Shown piece by piece: positions 55,634 through 64,000 of a DNA stretch of 64,000 nt. The notes under the pieces are model-generated. The model made no database searches and was not told the origin of the DNA. It was given only the letters and a program-made list of their open reading frames with translations. Position numbers and translations under genes: made by a program. How positions within the stretch are numbered: position 1 is the stretch's first letter; each line of letters begins with the position of its first letter. The DNA is from Halichoerus grypus (lineage: Eukaryota; Chordata; Mammalia; Carnivora; Phocidae): contig NC_135719.1 of assembly GCF_964656455.1 (NCBI RefSeq), positions 7,047,163-7,111,162 on the forward strand, given 5' to 3'.

Positions 55634-55857
55634 CTAGGATTTTTATTTGTTTATTTTTTTAAAGATTTTATTTATTTATTTGACAGAGAGAGACAGCGAG
55701 AGAGGGAACACAAGCAGGGGGAGTGGGAGAGGGAGAAGCAGGCTCCCCGCTGAGCAGGGAGCCCGATGCAGGGCTTGATCCCAGGACCCTGGGACCATGA
55801 CCTGAGCAGAAGGCAGACGCTTAATGACTGAGCCACCCAGGCGCCCCTAGGATTTTT
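55634..55857 (-). repeat. CAN-SINE with 11-bp target-site duplication
   Basis: Antisense CAN-SINE 55645-55846, body close to the copies at 19.1 and 25.9 kb. Flanked by CTAGGATTTTT at 55634-55644 and 55847-55857. Confidence 0.94.
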
Positions 55858-56332
55858 GTTTCAGGACTGGGGAAGCAGACTCTCACTTTCTTGTAGGCCT
55901 TGAACCTAGAAGTATGTGGTGTTGGAGCCACTGTAGTCATCCATGGTTCTTCAGAAGAGCCCTGCTGAGAATAGATCCTATCCAGAGAAAGTAGAACTTA
56001 GAGATGAAGAACCAAGTTTTGGTGATGCTCTTTGAGCACCTGTACCCAGCCATGCCTGAAGCTAGCATTACCTCTGAACTTTTCAGTTACATGTATGCTA
56101 AATTCTCTTTTGGCTTAACACCGTTTGGGTGGGGTTTCTGTGCCTAGTGACAGAAATGTCCCTAACTCACACCAGGATACCATGAAGACTCCCCAGTAGG
56201 CTTCCTGGAGGCCTTGTAGAAAAGACCATGCACACCAAATGTTTCACTTGCTGTCTGCCCCCTACTACTACAGCTCCTCCCTATGTGTACCCACACCCAC
56301 TGAAGACTTGAGGCAACATCAGGACCTTTTTT
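55858..56332. other. Intergenic DNA, no gene recognised
   Basis: Nothing identified with confidence. Confidence 0.4.
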
Positions 56333-56815
56333 TCTATCTTTATTGAGATATAATTGGTGTAAAACACTGTGTAAGTTTAAGGTGTACAATGTGATGATTT
56401 GATCACCACAAGAAGGTTAGTTAACCCATCCTTCGCCTCACATACTTATTATCTTTTTGTTGTAGTGGTGACATCACTTAAGATCTACTCTTCCAGCTTT
56501 CAAGCATACAATACAGTATTGTTGATGACAGTCACCATGCTGTATGTTAGATCCCAGAACTTCTTCATCTTATAATGGGAAATATGTACCCTTTGACCAA
56601 CATCTTCCCATTCCCCCCTACTCTGTAGCCCCTGGCAACCACCACTCTACTCTGTTTCTATGGGTTCAGCTTTTTAAGATTCCGCATATAAGTGAGATTA
56701 TGCAGTATTTGTCTTTCTCTGTCTGACTTACTTCACTTATCAGAACACCCTCAAGATCCCTCCCTGCTGTTGCAAATGGCAGGATTTCCTTCCTTTTCAT
56801 GGCTGACCATATCTT
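56333..56815 (-). repeat. L1M 3' end, antisense
   Basis: Classic antisense L1M 3' text: 'tatctttattgagatataat', 'gtgtaagtttaaggtgtaca', 'gatttgatcaccacaagaag', 'cctggcaaccaccactctac', 'aagattccgcatataagtga', 'gagattatgcagtatttgtc' and 'caaatggcaggatttccttc'. Confidence 0.8.
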
Positions 56816-57739
56816 TCAACAGCAGGATACCAGTCCCCTGTTCAGCCACAGATACCTGTCCCATGAGAGTGACACAGTCCCTTCTCCCAGGTGGCACCCG
56901 GCCTGAAAACTCGTTCCAGTTTACTGTCCTCTTCCCTCCCTCTTTTAACCAATTCTGGGACCTGACCTCATGCAGGGGATCTTTTCTACATAGGGGAAGG
57001 TATGAATCATCTTCCCTTTTACATACCACCCCACTAACCCTGTCCAAGATGACCCTCAACCAAACAAGGTGGGAAGACAGACCATAGAGGTCATCTAGGT
57101 ACAAAGCCAGGAAGTGGCTTGTCCACCTTCACTTGGTGAGCTAGTTTCAGGGTCAGGACAAGCAACCAGGTCTCTGCATTTCTTGTTCAGCCCTCCTGCC
57201 ACCACTGCGACTTTTTTTCCTTTACATTCTGTATTTTTGCATCGTGACATCTTAGCTGCTTTTAGATCAGTGTGGTGTGTATTGACATTTATGTTCCTAG
57301 GGAGCAGGGATGGTATTGTTTTGTTGGGTCATAAAGCCACCTCTAATTTGGCATTCTGCTCACATAACAGAACAGCAGGAGTTTCTGATGATAGGTTGAG
57401 GATGGAGGGGTTATTTGGGGCTAGAGGCCCAGGTGGACCAAACGTCAGGCTGGTCACTGGGAGACAAGGTTTGGGTCTGTGTAAAATGTGGGAGATTGCT
57501 CCTGTAGGGCTCCAGCTGAGTTCCTTACCTGCCATAGGGACTTTCTGCTTTGGATTCGTTCCTCTCTGGGAAATGGGACTGATGCCTCCCTCTCATCTCC
57601 TTGAAGGAGAGTCTACTTGAGGTCAAGCTCTCCCAGGAGATGGTGAGTTTCTTGAGAGCCAGAGCCAGTCTGCAGTGCACATGTGAGTGAGTTTGTGTCT
57701 GCCTCTATAGTCTACTTATTCATCTTGTGGGTTCCTAGT
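56816..57739. other. Intergenic DNA, no gene recognised
   Basis: A 168-codon frame (57114-57620) lies here but shows no recognisable domain or homologue. Confidence 0.4.
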
Positions 57740-58240
57740 CGTTGGAAGGGACAGCTCTTTGTTCCATGTTGCCTCTCTCCCTTGATCTTAGCTGATTAGA
57801 CCGGGGGTGGATATATGACTTAATATGATCAGGTCTGTTCTCCAGAATTTGAAATCAAGACTCAGAGGGGCTGAGTCGGTGAGCTGTGGGGCACTGAGCT
57901 GGGAGTCCTGTGGAGTCAGAGATCAAGTCGCCTGGCATGCAGATACCCATGGAAAGCCTGTGTTATGGGTGAGCCAGAACCATGGTAGCTAGACAAAGCC
58001 ATTCTACAGAGAACTGGACACATAGTCATGACACCAGAAACATGATAGAGAGAAGGAGGGAGAAGCTCTGCACAGGTGTGGGGGGATCGATTTTTTAGCT
58101 TCTGTGAGCATGACTTTCACTTCCTTCTCAATACTTCCTTGAGTGTTCTTGATAATCCTTCAATAAAACCCTCCAGTAGTTGAGCTCATTTGACGCATTT
58201 CTGTTCCTTGCAGCCAAATGCTTCCTGATTAGGACAGTGT
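57740..58240 (+). repeat. MLT1-like LTR remnant
   Basis: 3' end reads 'ccttcaataaaaccctccag', then 'tctgttccttgcagccaaat' and 'gcttcctgattaggaca', the usual MLT1 3' terminus. The 5' extent is uncertain. Confidence 0.45.
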
Positions 58241-59089
58241 CTCATACCTCCTACATCCCCAGCTCCCCGCAGCAAACCCTGCCTGTTTGCCGAATGCAAA
58301 TGTGCCCCTCCGAGGGCTGTTGTGCCGTGGTGGAGGAGCATCAGCAGTCTGGAGGGCCCAAGGCAGAGACCAGGGGGAAGGCACAGATGCTTCTTAACTG
58401 GGCGGGGGATGCTGGGGAGGGGTGAGCTGCTGGATGTTTCCAGGAATTTCCTCAGGGAGGCTTGGTTTCAGGGACAGAAAGCAAATAGCTCTAGCATCCT
58501 CTCCAGAACCACATGTGTCCAGGGTGTTGCTGGTCTGCAGTGTTCTTACCTATGCTTTTAGAGACCCTACACCACCCCTTTCCTGTGACCCGAGTTTCTC
58601 AAGTTGCTCCCCAACCCCCCTTGGCTCCCCAACCCCTACTCAGTCTTGTTCTTTGAATCTCAGTCAACTGCAGTATCATTCTCTCTCTTCCTCTTCTTAT
58701 TCCTCCTTCTCCTTTTCTTTTGATGTTGAAAACTGTACGCGCAGCAGTCAAAGAGTGTAACACAAGGTGGCAGAGACTCTCTGCTTCAGCCTCCTGTCCT
58801 TGGGGCACAGCTTTCCTCCTGACCTCCAGTAGCTGGTACCAAGCCCTCTTGTAGGGCTGTGACGTTGGTCTCACATCCTGCTCTGTGCCCAGCACGTGAG
58901 CAGTGCTTAGGCAACATTTGTGGAATTGAATTTGGGGGAATATACTTGATATAATTGGATGCTCTTCTAGGGAGATTAGGCAATCTGAGCGGAGCTGGGG
59001 AACTCCAAGGCCTTGGGGAATTGGAGATGAGGGGGCAGAAATCCGGCAGGCAGGGATGTGCTAGGAGGTAGAAGCAACCAAAGACATGT
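58241..59089. other. Intergenic DNA, no gene recognised
   Basis: Contains a pyrimidine-rich tract (58680-58725). No gene seen. Confidence 0.4.
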
Positions 59090-59460
59090 TTTTGCGACTG
59101 AATTCGTCAGGATAGTCCAACTGCTGTAGCAAAGAAGCTCAAGATTGCAATGTCTTAACACAATAAAGGTTTAGTGTCTGCTCAGATCACAGTATTGATG
59201 TGTGTCTGACAGGTGGCCTCCCATGTGGTAATTCAAACATGCAGCCTCCTTTCATTTTATAGCCCACCATCCCCCTAGGGCCTCAAAGTACTCTGCTGGG
59301 TGGGATGCTCTACATCCAGCTCATAGACAAGGAGCAAGAAGGAGAGGGAGTCAAGGAGGGACAGACAGAATGAGAAGCTTGTGTGGTGGGCTCCTATGGA
59401 CCAGCCCTAGAAGGTGTTATCTTTCACTGCTGATCACATTCCATTGGCGAGGCCAACAGA
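59090..59460. repeat. Unclassified dispersed mammalian repeat
   Basis: 'tccaactgctgtagcaaaga', 'aatgtcttaacacaataaag' and 'gtttagtgtctgctcagatc' resemble a familiar interspersed repeat that begins with 'ctgctgtaacaaa'. Family not named. Confidence 0.35.
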
Positions 59461-60049
59461 TAAGGAGCTATCTGCCATCGAAAAGAGTTTATTACCCACA
59501 GTTACCAAGAGGAGGGGACACCCCAAATCCATGGGGACCACACAGGGAAGCAGCAGGGTCAGTTAGGAGGCAGAGGGAGAGTGAAAAGCCTTTATTGTAT
59601 TTTTCGTGGGGAGGGATGGGTGAGGTGGGGTAAGCTGCTTTAGGATTGGCTAGTTTGGATAATTTTAGGGGCTCAAGGTATAGGGGCTGCCTTTCGTTGT
59701 CCAATGCCTGACTCTAGGGTGATTAGGGCAGAGAAATAGTGTCATGCAGTCTAAGAGCCGAGAAAGCAGGAGATTGGGGGTTTGGGTTTGGACTGGTTAG
59801 TTTTCAGGTAACAGACATGCTCTTGGGAGAGTTGACTATCTCTAGAAATCTGCTAACTCTGAGAGGGCAGTTTCCCCAGGGTCAGTTAAGGCTCCAGATG
59901 TGGGAACATCAGAATAAGAAGACATGCTTAATTCAATGGCACAGTTAATTGTAAGAAAGGCAGGGAAATGTAATCTAGCTGTTTGCCCAGGGAAAAGAGA
60001 TCAATTTTGGTGAGCACATTTAGTGTTTACCACAGCAACTTAATTAAGT
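59461..60049. other. Intergenic DNA, no gene recognised
   Basis: Nothing identified. Confidence 0.4.
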
Positions 60050-60280
60050 AGAAAGAGCTTCTGGTTTGGAATAGAAGACACGGATTGAACTCCTAACCCT
60101 ATGACACAGAGCTGTGTGAGCCTGGACCAGTCACTTTCCCTCTCTGAACACCGGTTCCACCAGCTTTCAAAAGGGGAGAATAATTCGAGCTGTATTTCAC
60201 TGCAGTTGTGAGAATCAAATAAGATGTCATATAAGATGCTTTTGGCAAACTCCAGGGCACTGTTCAAATGTTAACTGTAA
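60050..60280 (+). repeat. MIR element
   Basis: 'gaagacacggattgaactcc', 'gtgagcctggaccagtcact', 'cctctctgaacaccggttcc' and 'gagaatcaaataagatgtca' give the MIR order over most of its length. Confidence 0.7.
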
Positions 60281-60559
60281 CTGTATTTTTTTATTTTTTT
60301 GTGGTCTTTCCAAGTTTTGGGGCCCACAGTGGATCTTGGAGGTGGAGCTCTGCTGTCATTTACGCACAGAGCCCGCTCCCAACCTGCTTGGAGTGAGACC
60401 AGAGTAGCAGCTGGGATGACCTGTTTCCCCAAAGCTACATGCAGAGGCTCAGAGGGTCTTTACAAGGATGGCTCAGGATTAACAGATGTGGCTGGGGGAT
60501 TTCATGCCATATCCAGCTGGGAACACATGTGGCTCAACGGGAAAGATGGTGATTACGGA

Positions 60560-61985
60560 CTCTGCCAATGCTTTTTAAAAATGATTCTTTTCCCCATTTT
60601 AAATCAGTACATGCTCATTAAAGAAATAGGGTTAAATATAGAGAAATAGAAAAACAAGTAAAAGGCATTCCTGGTATCACCACACAATCATTGGTAACAT
60701 TTTGTTTCTGCTTTTTTCCTTTTTGGTACTTTCCTACTGAGAAATGGCTTTTAATTCATTTATTCTTAATCAAAAATGCATTCTGATACATAGTATATAC
60801 AAAATCCAAAAGTTACAGAGTGTATGCAGTGAAGAATTCTCCCCCCTCCACCTCCGCCTAGTTCCCTTCCTGGAAGGCAGCCTCAGTTACCAGCCCCTTG
60901 TGTTTCCTTCCAAAGTTAATCAATGTATATATAAGTATATGCATGCATAGTATTTTATTTTTAAAACACATTCTTGCATGGTACCCACCCTCTTCAATAG
61001 CTTGCTCTTCCACATAATAGTATATCTTAGAGAAGGCTCCACAACAGTTCATGGGAGCTGCCTCATTCATTTTAAAGGCTGTATAATATTCATTATATGG
61101 ATTGTTTCATGACTTATTTAACGAGTCTGATATTGAAGGATATTTAGTTTGTTCACAGTGTTTTGAATTTTTAACAATGCTGCAATGAATACGCTTATAC
61201 ATACGCTATCTCACACATGTGCAAGCATATCCGTAGGATAATTTTCTAGAATTGCAACTGCTGGATTAATGACTCTGCACATTTTAAATATTATGGTTAC
61301 TGCCTCCAGAAAGGTCACATGCATAGAATGAGAGTGTTAGTTTCTTCATACCCTTGCCAACAATCTGCTATTAAGCTTTGTCAACTTGGCCAACCTGATA
61401 GGTAAAAATGGTATCTCATTTAAATTTTCACATCTTTTTATATGTTTAAAATTCATTCTATTTCAGTTAATTGTTTTATCTTGTCCACATTTTCCTATTG
61501 GAGTATTTTTCTTATTGATTTGTAGAAGTTCTTTATATATTAAGGGAATTGGCTGCTTGTCTGTGATACATGTTGCAAATATTTCCCTCAGTTTTTACTT
61601 TTCTTAAGACTCTTTCTCAAAAAGAAAATTTTTATTTTTGTGAAGTTAGTGTAATAACCTTTTCTTCATAGTTTCTAGGTTTGTATCATACTTTGAAAAA
61701 GGCCTTTCTCACTCCAAGAGTGTAAAAGTTCTTCTTGTACTCTTGTGATTTTATTTTGCACATTTGAACTTTTCTTTCATCAGGAATTTATTTTGGTATA
61801 AGAAATAAGGTTGAGATCAAACTTTTCTTCTCCAGCTAGAGACACAGTTTATCTCAACATCACTTCTTGAAAATCACGTCCTTTTTTCTACTGATTCAAA
61901 ATGTCATGTTGACTGTGGGCTATATTTTCACCTGGATTTGGGTATGTTTCTGGAATCTGAAATCTGTTTCACTGATGGATTCTCT
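60560..61985 (-). repeat. L1M remnant, antisense
   Basis: Long antisense L1M match: 'cagtacatgctcattaaaga', 'tatgcagtgaagaattctcc', 'acaatgctgcaatgaatacg', 'gcacatgtgcaagcatatcc'-like block, 'ccaacctgataggtaaaaat', 'tgatttgtagaagttcttta', 'tctgtgatacatgttgcaaa', 'aaaaaggcctttctcactcc' and 'gaatttattttggtataaga'. Confidence 0.78.
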
Positions 61986-61986
61986 A

Positions 61987-62214
61987 AAAGAATAGACTGA
62001 GGGGGCGCCTGGGTGGCTCAGATGGCTAAGCGTCTGCCTTCGGCTCAGGTCATGATCCCAGGGTCCTGGGATCGAACTGGCTCAGCGAGGAGCCTGCTTC
62101 TCCCTCTCCCTCTGCCTCTCTCCTGGCTCATGCTCTCTCTCTCTCTCTCTGTATCTCTGTGTCTCAAATGAATAAATAAAATCTTAAAAAAAAAAAAAAA
62201 GAATAGACTGAGGG
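61987..62214 (+). repeat. CAN-SINE with about 16-bp target-site duplication
   Basis: Plus-oriented CAN-SINE about 62003-62198 starting GGGGCGCCTGGGTGGCTCAG, with AATAAATAAAATCTT and a pure A-tail. AAGAATAGACTGAGGG stands before it and again after it. The intact head, clean tail and duplication suggest youth. Confidence 0.94.
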
Positions 62215-63011
62215 AGGGGGGATTGGGGAAGGTCTATGCGAGCTGTGACAGTTCAGCATAGGCCGGCAGGTGGAGGAACAGCATGTGGAAGGGCTCTGAG
62301 GCAGGAAAAGACTTGGTACGCTGGAGGAACCAGAAGACAGAAGCCTGGTGTGGCTGGTCCTCAAGACAAGAAGCAAGTGGTACAAGATGAGGCTGGAAAG
62401 ATGCAGAGGGGACTGATTAGTCCTCATGGGCCGTGTGAAAGCTTTCCTACTTGTCCTGTGCAGTTGGGAGACTTTGAAGGGCCTTAAGCAGGGGAGTGAC
62501 ATGATGTGGATTACAAAGGCACTTAAAATCTCTCTTTAAAAAAAAAAAGGCTTAAGATGTTTGTTGAATGAATGAAGACACTAAGTGTAAGGTTCATTAT
62601 GCAGGGTCTCTGGGGGATGGGGGAGAAGTGCCCATCTTTCTTTACTCTTGGGGTTTCTAGCATCGCCTCCAGGCCCTCCTGCTCCCTCTGCTTCATTGTG
62701 CTGAAAGCAGTGAGACCAGCATATTAGCCAGTAATTAGCTTTTAATTAGAAAAGCATGGCTTTGCCTCCACGAAGAGACAAGTACCTTTAAAAATTGAAT
62801 CAGTTTAATTGAATAAATCTTTTACCAGATAGTTTTGAAAATTCTAGTCCTTTCATTAGAAGACCCATCGAGCAAAACCATTTGAAATTGCTCAGTTAAT
62901 ATAGCCGTCACTGGAGCACCATCTTGAATAGATTGTTTTTCATCACAAAGGGTAATCCAGCTCTTAGCCAGAATAATGCTCTTTCCTTGATGCTCCCGGC
63001 CTCCCTTTCAG
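62215..63011. other. Intergenic DNA, no gene recognised
   Basis: Nothing identified. Confidence 0.4.
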
Positions 63012-63190
63012 GTCTGGAGCAGTGCTCCTCAAAGTGTAGTCCTAGATGGCAGCAGCACCCCATGGGAGCTTGCTGGAGATGCGGAATCTCAAACTCACCC
63101 CAGACCTCTCGAATCAGAGTCTTGGGGACTGGGGCCCAGAAGTTTGTGTTTGAAGAAACTGCCCAGGCAGTTCCTAGGTCCACTCAAGTC
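63012..63190 (+). repeat. MER5A DNA transposon
   Basis: 'agtgctcctcaaagtgtagt', 'gagcttgctggagatgcgga', 'caccccagacctctcgaatc', 'gggcccagaagtttgtgttt' follow MER5A from its 5' end; the 3' terminal inverted repeat is eroded. Confidence 0.75.
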
Positions 63191-64000
63191 TGTATTCAGA
63201 GCTCCAAAGGCAACTAGGAAGCACTGTCCCATCAGCCTTTTGGATTAATGGCCATAGGCAAGGCATTCTTACTGAGCACTTCTGATCATATGTGCCCTCT
63301 CCAGACAAGTACGGAGCAAGTACAGAACGCCAGGCACTTCCTAGGGATTGGGAATACAAGGAAGTCTCTGTGCTCTAGGAACTTAGTCTAGAGGGCTTTT
63401 TCATTTATTTATTTTTTGTTTTTAAGAGTGTGAATGGAATTATTTAAGAGGGAAGTCCAGGGTTCTATGGAAGGGTCGAGAGGCACGCCTGAGGTGGGTA
63501 TCTGTTGTTTCTCACTCAGCATCAGATCTCACTTTTGGGGGGATAACTTCTTATGCTTTGGGGGAACCACCTCCTTCCCATCCTCAATATTTATGTTTCA
63601 GAAAACGCTGAGCCCATGCTGGGCCCGCGGGGTGGTTGAAGCTCACAAGCCAGGTCACAGGATGGCTGTAGGAATGGACACAGGGATTCAGCCCCCCTCC
63701 AGAGCCATGTGGGGCAGCGAGCCTTCAGCGGCTTTCTGGCACAGGGGCTTCTCTCCGCTGGATATGAAGGTGAGTGGGTCTGAGGTCTAGAGCTGCCCCA
63801 GCGCCCTGGTGACCACGAGGGAGAGCCTGTCTGAGAATCAAGACAACCGTGGAGGAGAACAGAGAGAGCCAGGCGAAGCAATGGAGTCACCCAAGCTCTG
63901 GTGACATTGTTCAAGCCCTTGCAGCCAAGCTGGGCCTGAAGCGAGCCCCTTCCCTGGAGCTGGTGGATTCGTTAAGTCAGTGTGGGCTGGGTTCTTACTG
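63191..64000. other. Intergenic DNA to the window edge
   Basis: No gene recognised. By human synteny the next gene in this direction would be NTRK3, expected far beyond the edge. Confidence 0.4.

Noticed and set aside
27335..64000. Possible NTRK3 exons or other host gene downstream of MRPL46
   Set aside because: No kinase, Ig or LRR-type coding sequence was seen; all strong coding signal in this half belongs to L1 elements.

Overview
The window reads as nuclear genomic DNA of a carnivoran. About fifteen tRNA-derived CAN-SINE copies are scattered through it. Their consensus-like head and the AATAAA-rich, TCTTT-containing tail are a carnivore signature. No copy has the dog-specific SINEC_Cf head, so I infer a non-dog caniform (bear, mustelid or pinniped type); species is not determinable by eye. 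Older mammalian repeats (MIR, L2, MER20, MER5A, MLT1, L1M) fill much of the rest.

Only two host protein genes are supported, both for the mitochondrial ribosome and arranged head to head. MRPS11 (uS11m) lies on the minus strand in six coding exons, 17347 down to 7698, giving a 196-residue product. MRPL46 (mL46) lies on the plus strand in four coding exons, 17733 to 27213, giving 280 residues. Their start codons are 385 bp apart across a GC-rich promoter with CCAAT boxes and an ETS-type site, so one control region probably serves one small-subunit and one large-subunit protein. All exon joins keep frame and use GT-AG borders.

Layout: 1-7.2 kb, flank beyond the MRPS11 3' end with no gene recognised. 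7.2-17.35 kb, MRPS11, with a large L2 remnant and a 101-bp chimeric inverted insertion in intron 2. 17.35-17.73 kb, shared promoter. 17.7-27.3 kb, MRPL46, with antisense SINEs, an antisense L1M and a possible decayed pseudogene in intron 3. 27.3-48.5 kb, intergenic DNA with SINEs, an LTR-like element, microsatellites, a CA-rich minisatellite and an AT-rich antisense L1M fossil (40.5-46.1 kb). 48.5-54.7 kb, a full-length L1 with both ORFs open and a 17-bp perfect target-site duplication. 54.7-64 kb, intergenic DNA with older repeats.

The most notable items are the apparently intact young L1 (with about five 51-bp CpG-rich tandem units in its 5' UTR and a His-to-Tyr change in the ORF2 Cys/His motif), the templated two-piece inverted insertion in MRPS11 intron 2, and a sense-oriented SINE that supplies the first AATAAA after the MRPS11 stop codon. 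I found no CRISPR array, operon or other prokaryote-type system.
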